From contig NC_081406.1 in the NCBI RefSeq assembly GCF_030272615.1, forward strand, positions 231,126,396 to 231,190,395: a stretch of 64,000 bases of DNA, given 5' to 3'. Of the stretch, positions 1 through 9,782 are shown one piece after another; positions within the stretch are counted from its first letter, which is position 1; every line of letters begins with the position of its first letter. The DNA comes from Cryptomeria japonica (taxonomy: Eukaryota > Streptophyta > Pinopsida > Cupressales > Cupressaceae). The notes below the pieces were generated by a model. It made no database searches, was not told the origin of the DNA, and was given only the letters and a program-made list of their open reading frames with translations. A program made the position numbers and the translations under genes.

Positions 1-1700
1 TACCATTATGTGTTGTTAATGTTTCACCCTTCTCATAGTTTGGAAGCGGAGTTTTGAAAGTTGTATGAGATTCGTTTGTCATATGTCCATCCACGGTTAT
101 TAATTCATTATCAATCAAATCTTGGTTGACATGTGTTTCAACCACTGGCAATTATCCATGTGATGTCCTTGTTTCGATGAAAATCGCAATAGTGGTTGTC
201 ATTCCACAAAGAGGGTTTTACTTGAGGTTCAAAGTTCCTTCCTTTTGGAAAAGCAATCAATTTGTTTGCAAGAAGCGTCTTTAATGTGGACCCCAGTGGT
301 TCACCAATGTTTGTAAATTTCCTTCAAAAGAAATTGTTGAAAGTTGATTTTTGGTGATTGTTGTTTTGTTGAGATGTTGTTGAGTGACTAGATAAATTGA
401 AAACCGGTTTGGTTTTACATTGTTGTTATCCACTATCCCATCGTTGATGACATTTCATTTTCTATTCCAAAATTTAGGCTTATCATTGTTATTGTTGCTA
501 ACATTATGGTTAGGAGGATTAACTCCTTCTTTGTATAGCTTCAACTCACCCTTCTTTACCATAGCTTATTCCATTATGATTCCATTATCAATCATCTTTT
601 CAAAATTTTGATTGCATTGCATTTTTAGATGATAGCTCATTTGTCCATTTAGGTTATCGATGAATATGTCTATTTTCTCGTGTTCTAGCACTGTTCGAGG
701 ATATCGTGAAGCTAACCGTCTCCATCTCTGTAGAAACGTCATGAAAGGTTCTCCACTCTTTTGTTTAGCATTACATAGGTTTAGTGTTGTGACCTCATGT
801 TGTATGTTGTAAGAGTATTGTGAAACAAACTTATCCACCAATTCTGAGAATGATCTGATTCTAGGTGGAAGTTTGGATAACCATTCCATAGCTAGTCCAC
901 TAAAGTTGTTTGGAAATAATCTCATCAGGTAGGTATCCTCATGTGTAAAATCCATACTCATCGTGCAAAATTCTCGTATATGATCTTGGGGATCAATGCT
1001 TCCATTATATTTATCGTATCGAGGAGTTTCACAAGCTGTAGGAAATGGTATCATGTTTAGATTTATGTTGAATGGGTAAGGACAGATTTCTTGAAGCGAG
1101 TATCTTCTAACAGTTCCTCTCTGCATATCTTGAATCTGTGTTTGCATCATTTGTATTTGTTGTGTAAGAGTTGTGATAGGATTATCAACATGATTTGTTC
1201 TTGTATAACCATGAGTTTGCTTTCTAGTATGATCTTGATCTCTTCTTGTATCATCTCGACTCTTTCTCGTGTCCTCATTAGATTTAGCTTTGTTGAGAAT
1301 TTCTACATCATCCCTTTTGGGAATGGAAGTTTCCTCGTTAGTTCTTATGTTATCAAGTATTGATGCGTCGTCCTTTTTGTGACTGAAAATATCTTCATGT
1401 CATTCGTTATCATGGGAAGCGTCACTTCTCTTTTGTCCTAATTTGCTCACATCAAAATCTTGGGGGAATGTAGCACCAGATTCTCTAACATTAGGAAGTA
1501 TTTTTCTTTTTCTCCCTCCAATATTTTCTCCATGAATTAATGGAATTTAGGATCTTGTTTGATTTCTCTAAGATTTTGTTTTGTTATTTCCTCTTCTTGT
1601 TGTATTTTGTTTTGGTATTCCATGTTCCTATAATCTCCAGTCATTTCAAATGCTTATGTTTTCATTTCAGCAATCTTTTGTCTCCATGCTCTAGTTAAAA
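1..1700 (-). pseudogene. Ty3/gypsy gag relic, element 1
   Basis: Gag polyprotein relic of an LTR retrotransposon, cut by the window edge. On the minus strand the core is open from 1150 to 566 (194 codons) with ICPYPF, YDKYNG, YLMRLFP, QYSYNIQH and IDNLNGQMSYH. The same words, slightly changed, occur in the gag of the Tat-lineage element at 46.7 kb, so the two are relatives. N-terminal similarity continues to about 1640 (QDPKF, KEKYFLML). C-terminal similarity runs to the edge (NHWGPH, FKTPLPNYEKG, matching FKNPLPNYNKEG). Several in-frame stops flank the open core, for example near 1557 and between 1 and 565. The protein would form the capsid of the virus-like particle, but this copy cannot encode it intact. 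Confidence 0.85.
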
Positions 1701-2255
1701 CGGGCATATATGTGTGTTGAATATTGTGCAGGTATTTGATTGTCTAAAAGTTGTTTTAATAAGTGACCGACTGTCAACATAGATATGATAGAGTGATATG
1801 ACATGAAAAGATAATTCAAGTGTTTGAAAGTTTTTTCGTTCTTCGGTTTTGGAGTGCAATGATGATGATTTTGATAAAACCAAGTCCAATAGGAACGATA
1901 TATCCTACGATGTGGGACAAGGTTATCCTGACCAAACGTTGTAGTTTCGTGATAGAGGATGATAGATCTTGATAAGAAACTGTGTTTTGAGTGATCAGTT
2001 TATCAAAGAGGGTGATAATGCACTTTGAGATGTTTAGATCTTGAACTTGTTGAAGGTGAATACTTGAGAAAACTTGTGGTGTTTAGTTCTAGAATCGGAT
2101 TTGACAGAAGATAACTTGACCAAGCGAACCAAGAAGACAACCTAAGCATAGAATGACAGATATCCGGTGTTTATGCTCACTGTAAATTGACCAAGCAAAC
2201 ATGATAGATCTGAAAAATACGTGCAAGAAGACAGCTTTGGACTAACAGAGACAGA

Positions 2256-2420
2256 AATTCGTACGACAGTTTACACAGTCCTAGATGACAATTTAGGTAG
2301 ACCCATACGATAAACTAGAAATCTCGCATGACAAAGGCCTAAACTTGTATGACACCTCCCACAGAACCAGACGACAAAAGGTAACAAAAAAGCTTTTGCT
2401 AAACTGACTCGTACGAGAAT
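2256..2420 (-). repeat. 21-22 bp phased motif array, element 1 leader
   Basis: On the sense (minus) strand a degenerate word TGTCRTRCGA recurs. On the plus strand the GACA/GATA of each copy starts at 2266, 2287, 2309, 2330, 2351 and 2373, with a last weak copy at 2416. Spacings are 21, 22, 21, 21, 22 and 43 (two units). Only about 8-10 bases of each unit are conserved; the rest of each unit is unrelated. Confidence 0.6.
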
Positions 2421-2426
2421 TCCCAC

Positions 2427-2444
2427 TTGGAGATGTTGCTCCAA
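2427..2444 (-). other. Conserved leader hairpin
   Basis: Minus-strand TTGGAGCAACATCTCCAA: 6-bp stem TTGGAG/CTCCAA with a 6-nt loop. The identical 18-mer occurs in the sense strand of element 2's leader at 38133-38150. This suggests a conserved RNA structure, for example a dimerisation, packaging or translation element (inference). Confidence 0.5.
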
Positions 2445-2535
2445 AAGACATGATGTTTGAGATGTTTCTCCAAAAGACATGATGTTCATTTTATCTGATA
2501 TTGCAATGATGAGGAAATAAAAAGCAGAATGTTTG

Positions 2536-3640
2536 TTTTTGTTCTTTTAACAGGGTAAAAGTACAAACCTGTGTCACACTTTTACAAAGGAAAAGGCTAA
2601 CACAACAATAACTGCTCAATTTCGTCACCATAAAAGTGTCATTTGCATTTTGAATTTGAAGATGATGTAAACTGATGGAATGTGTAAAATTTGTTGAAGT
2701 TTAAGTCTACTATTTTTTGAAAAAAAAATTCAGTAATTTATATTTTTTTTTAGCTTTAAAGTCCATTTTTTTATTGCTGAAAACGTTGAAAAACAGGGGG
2801 TTTGGTTCCCACCTCAAAAGAAAATGTAAATCAACTTATTTTTTTCTCATTTTGATATCCGTTATAGATAACATATTTATATAGTGCATGAAAAAAAAAA
2901 ATTTGATGTATATTTTCTTTGTAATAGCATTTGGAAGTCGAATACACCAGAATTTGACAGTTTTTGTCTCCCACCACAATTTGTCTATTCAATTTATGAT
3001 AATCCAAAAACTAAAAATACCCTTTTGGAGAAGACTCTCTCTTCTAGTGAACCATATATTTTTCAAATTTTTTTGAAGTGATTCCATTTTTATTTTTGTT
3101 TTTCAAAGCAGCGTGTTATTGAACAAAAGAATACCTAGTTGTAGTATTTTTTATTTTTTATATATTAAATTTAATCAAAACATTAAAAAATTATATGAGT
3201 AGAATTGTGACTTCACTCTCTGAAAAAGGGTATTTTTAAATTTTTTAATAAGTTTAATTTACCTATTGAATTTTGTTGTAGAAGTGACAAGTTTGAGAAA
3301 ATCATCATTTTTGTTGATGTGGCTGCCACTTGGCATTCCACATAAGTCGTTCCGGTCAGAACTGTGAGGGCCAATGCGACCGGTCGCTTGAACCACATAT
3401 AAAAAAGAATTATTTTTCCCATTAAAAAAATTGAAACAATCAAGTGCGAAAATAATAATAAGAAATTATAAAAGATAAGGAGGATCCAGATTATATGTAC
3501 CACGAGGTTTAAGTTCACTTGTCATGTTTGAACAAGTAAATTATATTAGATAGGTCTTATTTTGATAAACTCATATATATATTTAGATATTTCTAGACAT
3601 GTGTAGCAATTTGGATAACTTGTGGAAATTTAGTTTTGTT
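2536..3640. other. AT-rich DNA with a short inverted repeat
   Basis: No gene seen. A 15-bp inverted repeat (TAAAAATACCCTTTT near 3013 and its complement near 3223-3237) brackets about 195 bp, possibly a small MITE-like insertion. The rest is AT-rich and unstructured. Confidence 0.35.
3349..3362. promoter_or_regulatory. Palindrome-like GTTCCGGTCAGAAC
   Basis: A 14-bp near-palindrome about 40 bp before an ATATAAAAAAG stretch. Two relatives sit at 9754-9782, just upstream of a TATA box on the opposite strand, so the two copies flank the 3.4-9.7 kb locus. They could be subterminal transposon repeats or promoter elements. Confidence 0.35.
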
Positions 3641-4730
3641 GATGCATTTATTTTATGTTTTATACATTGATTTTACATGTTTTATTCTTAAATTAAATAT
3701 TTTGTGTCTATGCATTGAACATGTATACATATTGATTTTAATTTTTAATTTTATTTATGTGTATGGATTCATTTCATTACATGTTGTCTTAAGGGGTCAT
3801 TTAAACACATGTATGGATTCATTTATATTTGTACACATGCATGGATTCATTTTATTCATCTATGTATTCATTTAATTTTGATTTACACATGTATAGTTTC
3901 ATTTAATTATGTTGTATATATAGTTACGCATGTATATATAGTTTCACTAAAATGAATAACTAATTATATTGTCTTAAGGTGTTTTAAGTGGTCTTAAGGG
4001 GATTAAGGGGATATTTGCGTCGTTGAGTCTTTTATATTTTTACACATGCGTGAATTCGTTTTATTCATCTATGTGCATTCATTTCATTTATATTTACACA
4101 CATATTGTTTCATTCAATTATGTTGTTTGTATTCATCTAATTATGTTATCCTAAGGTGTTTTAAGTGGTCTTAAGGGGATTTAAGGGGATATTTGCATCA
4201 TTGATTCTTTTATATTTTTACACATGCATGGATTTGTTTTATTCATCTATGTACATTCATTTCATTTATATTTACACATATATTGTTTCATTTAATTATG
4301 TTGTTTGGATTCATCTAATTATGTTGTCCTAAGGTGTTTTAAGTGGTCTTAAGCGGATATTTGCATCATTGATTCTTTTATATTTTTACACATGCATGGA
4401 TTTGTTTTATTCATCTATGTACGTTCATTTAATTTATATTTACACATATATTGTTTCATTTAATTATGTTGTTTGGATTCATCTAATATGTTGCCCTAAG
4501 CTGTTTTAAGTGGTCTTAAGGGGATTTAAGGGGATATTTGCGTCATTGATTCTTTTTATATTTTTACACATGCATGGATTCGTTTTATTCATCTATGTAC
4601 ATTCATTTCATTTATATTTACACATATATTGTTTCATTTAATTATGTTGTTTGGATTCATCTAATTATGTTGTCCTAAGGTGTTTTAAGTGGTCTTAAGG
4701 GGATATTTGCATCATGGATATAAGTTCATT
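3640..4730. repeat. ~178-bp tandem repeat array
   Basis: The word TTAAGTGGTCTTAAG recurs at 3984, 4162, 4339, 4506 and 4685 (spacing 178, 177, 167, 179). Each copy is followed by a shared segment containing TTTTACACATGCATGGATT and TGTTTCATTTAATTATGTTG. More degenerate copies extend left to about 3640. The same TTAAGTGGTCYTAAGGGG word is in the palindromic array at 7990-9005. Confidence 0.85.
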
Positions 4731-4878
4731 AAATTTTTTAAGTTCGTTCATTAAACATGTACATATAAACACTTAACTTTCACAAAAGTAATCTATCTAT
4801 ATATAAGTGTACAAAGTAGTATGAAATGTAGATCTATCTAACACATACACATATATGTCTATGAAGTGTAGATCTATC

Positions 4879-4879
<1 letters not shown>

Positions 4880-4914
<35 letters not shown>
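4880..4914. repeat. (AC)n microsatellite
   Basis: About 17 uninterrupted AC dinucleotides. Confidence 0.98.
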
Positions 4915-4917
<3 letters not shown>

Positions 4918-5027
4918 AAATATGGAAAATAAATATCTAGTACACATACGCATATGAAATGTGTACAATACACATGTATGAAATGTCTAGTACACATGTA
5001 CAAATATATGAAATGTCTATAAAATGT

Positions 5028-5029
<2 letters not shown>

Positions 5030-5098
<69 letters not shown>
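5030..5098. repeat. (CA)n microsatellite
   Basis: About 34 uninterrupted CA dinucleotides. Read on the minus strand this is (TG)n, immediately downstream of a possible further exon of the gene relic. Confidence 0.98.
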
Positions 5099-5102
<4 letters not shown>

Positions 5103-5266
5103 AAGAATGGGTCACTCGGGGCCCTGTCCTGAAGCATGTCCCAATCCATGCGCTTGCAATAGAGTATGCATGCATAAAATCATACATTAAACATTTAATT
5201 TGAATGTACTAGAGTAAATATTTTAAGTAATATAGATTATGAGCATTTGTATGTAGACAAACATAC

Positions 5267-5359
5267 CTCTGAGGAGTCTCTAACATCACCACCATGTGCA
5301 TGCAAGATTCTAGGACGTCTATGTGATGAGGAGCTCAACCTGCGTGATAGTGGTGCATC
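5267..5359 (-). pseudogene. Exon B2 of the 5-10 kb gene relic
   Basis: A 93-nt, phase-0 exon on the minus strand. A TTGCAG acceptor precedes GATGCACCACTATC and the exon ends at GAG before a GTATGT donor. It reads 31 codons without a stop (DAPLSRRLSSSSHRR...GGDVRDSSE). It is a duplicate of exon B1 at 5737-5826, with which it shares the SS.(C/H)(K/R)R(P/F)R core and the (D/G)G(G/A)(D/A)(V/R)RD..E end. Function not recognised; the peptide is basic and serine-rich. Confidence 0.55.
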
Positions 5360-5481
5360 CTGCAATGTTGAAATTTTGTTAGATATATATGTACACATAT
5401 ATTTATAACTTGCAAACTAACCCTTTAAAAATAGAACTTAAATATTTAAGATTCAATTAATTTAAATTATAATGTATGTAC

Positions 5482-5544
5482 ATGTGTCTCCTGATGAACA
5501 GGGTCGGTGGCAATGTGCAAATCCTCAAACATCGCCCCCTGCGC
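5482..5544 (-). pseudogene. Exon A2 of the 5-10 kb gene relic
   Basis: A 63-nt, phase-0 exon on the minus strand with a TATTGCAG acceptor and a GTACAT donor. It reads AQGAMFEDLHIATDPVHQET plus H. It duplicates exon A1 at 6013-6084; the CAG codon of A2 (5491-5493) is a TAG stop in A1. Confidence 0.55.
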
Positions 5545-5608
5545 CTGCAATATAAATTACACATGAACTCACATGTACATTATTTAAACATTCATTATTA
5601 AGTTTTAA

Positions 5609-5611
<3 letters not shown>

Positions 5612-5666
<55 letters not shown>
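5612..5666. repeat. (TG)n microsatellite
   Basis: About 27 TG dinucleotides, between exons B1 and A2 of the minus-strand gene relic. Confidence 0.98.
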
Positions 5667-5669
<3 letters not shown>

Positions 5670-5736
5670 TTATTTTAAATATCAAATCTAATCTACTTGA
5701 ACATGTACATGTACACGTGGTTGTAGATAAACATAC

Positions 5737-5826
5737 CTCGGGGTCTCTAGCACCTCCATCGCGCGCATGCTGGACTCTAAAACGTTTGCAGGATGAATGG
5801 CTCATCTTGCGCAATGCTCACTCATC
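5737..5826 (-). pseudogene. Exon B1 of the 5-10 kb gene relic
   Basis: A 90-nt, phase-0 exon on the minus strand with a TTGTCTAG acceptor and a GAG/GTATGT donor. It encodes DE, a stop (TGA), then ALRKMSHSSCKRFRVQHA and a DGGARDPE end. It is the duplicate of exon B2. The stop in codon 3 shows the gene is dead. Confidence 0.55.
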
Positions 5827-5849
5827 CTAGACAATGCACACATTTTGTT

Positions 5850-5851
<2 letters not shown>

Positions 5852-5916
<65 letters not shown>
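5852..5916. repeat. (AT)n microsatellite
   Basis: About 32 AT dinucleotides, in the intron between exons A1 and B1. Confidence 0.98.
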
Positions 5917-5921
<5 letters not shown>

Positions 5922-6012
5922 TAAATCACTTGAAATTATTTAATCAACACCTAGATATCCATTTAAATAGAACTTAAAAACAAAAAAATAATAATTTAAA
6001 CTTTATATATAC

Positions 6013-6084
6013 TTGTGTCTCCTAATGAACAACTGCGTCAGTGGCAGCATCCAAATCTCCATACATCGACCCTAACGTGATACC
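6013..6084 (-). pseudogene. Exon A1 of the 5-10 kb gene relic
   Basis: A 72-nt, phase-0 exon on the minus strand with an ACTATATAG acceptor and a CAA/GTATAT donor. It encodes GITLGSMYGDLDAATDAVVH, a TAG stop (6022-6024), then ETQ. The equivalent codon in duplicate A2 is CAG. Confidence 0.55.
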
Positions 6085-6213
6085 CTATATAGTTCAAAAA
6101 ATACAATCCAATATATATAATTAATTTAATCTATGCAGTTCATGTGTACAATCAAGTAGCTATATAAAATTTCTAATTTAAAATTAGTAAATTATATATT
6201 ATATAATTCATAC

Positions 6214-7545
6214 CTCTCTTGCAGCATGTAAGGCTCGTCCAATCCTGCTAATGTCAGAATCATGCAAGGAGCCCACTACAACATGATCCCCCTCACTGTC
6301 TAGCTCCATAAGCATGGTAGTGAACATCCCCGAAAATCAAGTACCAGGTATTGTGGTTCGATCAACTGATGTATAAACAAGAGGAGGAGGTGTATCCTGA
6401 CCAACTATTGTATGTTGGGGCGGAGCAGTAAGATGTGCAGCAACAGTAGGCTGAGAATTTGTATGCTCACAACCATGGCTAGATGCACCCAGTCTACCAA
6501 GTGCACTCCTAACAAATGATGGGGCATCTTGTAGTGGGATCCCATGCTCCATAGCAATGACCTGATATGCATCCAAGAGATCACTGGATAACCATGCACT
6601 CATCTATCATAAAGGATCTATGCCATGCATGCATGAAGCATCCATCGGTGATGGTATGTCTACTCAAACATATGGGTCATCACTCGTTGATGCATCATGA
6701 ATGCTAGTATGAGAGCGCAAAAAATATCTACCCACCCAATCTGATGTCATCTCATCCACCTGTGTGGCTATAGTAGCAATACTGGAAAATATGGACTTTC
6801 GAGTGTCATCCGGTACACTATCTGCAGCATGTGCTAAGTCTGCACTCTTGGGAAGAACCACAAGGTTTGGACTAATCAATGCATGTTTATTAACGAGTGG
6901 GGGTGCACTCGATCATCTAAACTTATCTGAAAATCTGCCCTTCCCTTGCCCAGTATGTTTCGAAAAATCAGTGTAATCAACATCATCCAATAAATGAAAC
7001 TCTGCAAACAATTATTTGCAGAAATAAAGGGGCAACTCATCCTTTTGGGGCCACCTATGATGAGTGGCTAACCATCTAGGATAGATAAATGGTGCTACTA
7101 GTGCATCTGTGCACCTGGTAGGCATATAGCCTTTCACCCTACCAAAGGCCTGATAATGAGGAAACATGGCTTTCACATTAGCTGTGGAAACCCTATCATT
7201 CACCATGTCCCATTTCACAGTACCACGTACACTGCATGAAAGGGATCTATAGAATTCCTCTATGTTGACCTCGTCATATGGATTATAATTATCGACGAGG
7301 TCAATCATATGAAGTAGCTCATGTCTAATAGTCTCACCCCTTTGTTTATTTGTTTGATCACGCATGTTTCCCAAAGTGATATTTAAATGATCTAAGGCAC
7401 GTTGGAGTGCCTCTACTGTCTGATTGTAGAGTTGTTGTCTCTCCTATGGAGTTGTTGCAGACCTATGTGACATCTGCTCACTCCCACGAGGATGAATACT
7501 AGGCTCAAAACTACTCGTGTTATGTGATCCGGGCTCGTCAAACAT
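6214..7545 (-). pseudogene. Main exon of an unidentified gene relic
   Basis: One minus-strand reading frame can be followed for about 444 codons, from ATG at 7545 ([15 protein letters not shown]) to a GAG/GTATGA donor at 6214. No frameshift is needed, but several stops interrupt it, including TAG at 7444-7446, TAA ending the 7374-7012 open stretch, and further stops near 6915, 6660 and 6605. The longest open piece, 7374-7012, contains RHELLHMIDLVDNYNPYDEV and VKAMFPHYQAFGRVKGYMP. Later pieces include DAYQVIAMEHGIPLQDAPSF. I do not recognise the family. A single frame with only point nonsense changes suggests a once-coding exon, perhaps of a DNA transposon or a TE-carried gene. It is followed by short phase-0 exons A1, B1, A2 and B2. 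Confidence 0.55.
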
Positions 7546-7554
7546 GATGTGAGT

Positions 7555-7556
<2 letters not shown>

Positions 7557-7639
<83 letters not shown>
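7557..7639. repeat. (TA)n microsatellite
   Basis: About 40 TA dinucleotides, directly upstream of the ATG of the gene relic on the minus strand. Confidence 0.98.
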
Positions 7640-7644
<5 letters not shown>

Positions 7645-7989
7645 GCATGTATGTAGTACACATTAAACAATAATTAAAAATGTATACATACATTTAAATC
7701 ATTTTAAACATATTTAAACATGTAAATTAAAAAAATTAGATATATGCATTTGAAAGAAATTTAAACGTCATAAATGCATACTTGAGTTAAAATTTTCTAG
7801 ATATAAAGACAAATTTAAGATAAATTTCTAGAGATCTATGCACAAAAGAAATTTAAACAACTATAAATTTAATTTGAAATTTCAATATATGTCTAATTTA
7901 CAAATAGATATATTTGCATATACAATAATTAATTTGAAAAATAGTCAAATTAAATCAAATTAAGACCCCAAGTTAAGTCAAATTAATTT

Positions 7990-9005
7990 ACAAATTACTT
8001 AATAGGTCCTAATTTGGTCTTATGTGGTCCTAATATGTCCTAAGGGGTGCATATGTGTCGCAAGGGGCCTTAAGTGGTCCTAAGGGGTCACACATGTGTT
8101 CCAACACGTGTGACCCCTTAGGACCACTTAAGACCCCTTGCGACACCATTTGGTCTTATGTGGTCCTAATAGGTCCTAAGGGGTGAACATGTGTCGCAAG
8201 GGGCCTTAAGTGGTCCTAAGGGGTCACGCATGTGTTCTAACACATGTGTGACACCTTAGGATAACACATGTGTGACCCCTTAGGACCACTTAAGACCCCT
8301 TGCGACACCATTTGGTCTTATGTGGTCCTAATAGGTCCTAAGGGGTGAACATGTGTCGCAAGGGGCCTTAAGTGGTCCTAAGGGGTCACACATGTGTTCT
8401 AACACATGCGTGACACCTTAGGACCACATAAGGCCCCTTGCGACACCATTTGGTCTTATGTGGTCCTAATAGGTCCTAAGGGGTTCACATGTGTGGCAAG
8501 GGGCCTTAAGTGGTCCTAAGCGGTCACAAATGTGTGTTCTAACACATGTGTGACCCCTTAGGACCACATAAGACCAAATGGTGTCACCCCTTAGGACCAC
8601 ATAAGACCAAATGGTGTCACCCCTTAGGACCACATAAGACCCCTTGCGACACCATTTGGTCTTATGTGGTCCTAATAGGTCCTAAGGGGTGCACATATGT
8701 TGCAAGGGGCCTTAAGTGGTCCTAAGGGGTCACGCATGTGTTCTAACACGTGTAACCCCTTAGAACCACATAAGACCCCTTGCGACACCATTAGGTCTTT
8801 TGTGGTCCTAATAGGTCCTAAGGGGTGTACATGTGTCACAAGGGGCCTTAAGTGGTCCTAAGGGGTCACGCATGTGTTCTAACACATGCGTGACCCCTTA
8901 GGACCACATAAGACCCCTTGCAACACCATTTGGTCTTATGTGGTCCTAATAGGTCCTAAGGGGTGCACATGTGTCGCAAGGGGCCTTAAGTGCTCCTAAG
9001 AGGTC
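7990..9005. repeat. Palindromic tandem array (~140-bp units)
   Basis: Six to seven units; the word CGACACCATTTGGTCTTATG (or a variant) starts at 8141, 8303, 8441, 8647, 8783 and 8931. Within a unit, GGCCTTAAGTGGTCCTAAGG followed by GGTCACACATGTGTT faces its own complement (AACACATGTGTGACC, CCTTAGGACCACTTAAG) across 2-3 bases, so each unit can fold into a stem of about 35-40 bp. The array lies between the TATA/first exon and the main exon of the minus-strand gene relic, so any transcript would carry these hairpins in an intron. Confidence 0.85.
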
Positions 9006-9009
9006 ATAT

Positions 9010-9130
9010 AAAATAATTATATACTCCTTAGGATGTATACATACACCTCAGGACATGCTATCAGGGGTCGTGTTCCCTGATAGCATGTCCTGAGGTTTAT
9101 GTATGTCCTAAGGTGTATATAATTATTTTA
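9010..9130. repeat. Long perfect-core hairpin
   Basis: Left arm about 9011-9066 and right arm about 9074-9130 are complementary over about 55 bp with few mismatches. The core CAGGACATGCTATCAGGG pairs perfectly with CCCTGATAGCATGTCCTG across a 7-nt loop. It could be a MITE or a small-RNA precursor-like fold; no direct evidence of expression. Confidence 0.75.
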
Positions 9131-9462
9131 TGTGTATTTATGTATGTGTGCACGTATGTATTTATGTATGTGTATGTACATGTGTGTGTGTGTATGTATG
9201 TATGTGTATGTATTTTTATGTATGTGTATGTCCTAAGGTGTACATATAATTATTTTATATGTATGTGTGTATGTATGTATGTATGTTTGTGTAGGTTTGT
9301 ATGTATGTGTATGTATGTATGTAGGTATGTATGTATGTGTATGTATGTGTACGTATGTATGTAGGTTTGTATGTATGTGTATGTATGTGTGTAGGTATGT
9401 ATGTATGTATGTATGTGTAAGTTTGTGTATGTATTTGTATGTATGTGTGTATTTATTTTCTA
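9131..9462. repeat. (ATGT)n-type degenerate microsatellite
   Basis: A long run of TATG/TGTG words with interruptions. It includes a second copy of GTCCTAAGGTGTAYATATAATTATTTTAT at about 9230-9258, which echoes the right arm of the preceding hairpin. Confidence 0.9.
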
Positions 9463-9635
9463 ATATTCTAAACTAATATGATAGAATATATACAAAAAAT
9501 AAATAAAAATTAAATCTTAAAAAAAAACTAATTTTCTATCAAAAATTTAATTTTCTATTAAAACTATGTAAAAAAAAACAATATAAATTAATATGCTAAA
9601 ATAAATACATTTAAAATTTAAAAAAAGGTACTTAC
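9463..9635. other. AT-rich intron-like DNA
   Basis: A-rich stretch with several poly(A) runs. Nothing else seen. It would be the start of intron 1 of the minus-strand gene relic. Confidence 0.4.
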
Positions 9636-9710
9636 CACCGAAACACTTCCAACCAGATCTCTATGATTTTTTGCACCCTCCTACTCAACTCCAAGCCGCT
9701 CAATGCGAAA
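9636..9710 (-). other. Putative untranslated first exon
   Basis: On the minus strand the DNA downstream of the TATA box is GC-richer than its surroundings and ends GTTTCGGTG before a consensus GTAAGTACC donor (GT at 9635-9634). It contains no ATG. The start near 9710 is inferred from the usual TATA-to-start distance. Confidence 0.4.
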
Positions 9711-9736
9711 TGAGGGGCTTGGGCGGATTTCGGCTC

Positions 9737-9743
9737 TTATATA
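9737..9743 (-). promoter_or_regulatory. TATA box of the gene relic
   Basis: Minus strand CCCTATATAAGAGCC. Upstream on that strand lie GTTCCGACCGGAAC (9782-9769) and TTCTGGCCGGAAC (9766-9754), a pair of TTCCGG-centred palindromes. TATA, then a short exon with a good donor, supports a once-functional promoter. Confidence 0.5.
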
Positions 9744-9782
9744 GGGCAAGGGTGTTCCGGCCAGAAACGTTCCGGTCGGAAC

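Larger units (their letters stand above)
1701..2535 (-). other. Untranslated leader of element 1
   Basis: This lies between the start of the gag relic and AT-rich DNA. No ORF with gene-like composition is seen. It holds a 21-22 bp phased motif array (2256-2420), an 18-nt hairpin (2427-2444) and a short direct duplication of a GATGTTKCTCCAAAAGACA word (about 2432-2486). The 5' LTR of the element should lie at higher coordinates, but I could not fix its ends. Confidence 0.5.

Noticed and set aside
4878-5814. ORFs of repeated Cys-Val, Thr-His or Tyr-Ile residues over (CA)n, (TG)n and (TA)n
   Set aside because: Pure translations of dinucleotide repeats; no independent coding evidence. The same applies to 7413-7670, 9113-9476 and 54976-55261, apart from the exon parts noted.
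3349-9782. Assigning the 3.3-9.8 kb locus to the CACTA superfamily
   Set aside because: Subterminal repeats fit, but no CACTA terminus, no 3-bp duplication and no recognised transposase were found.
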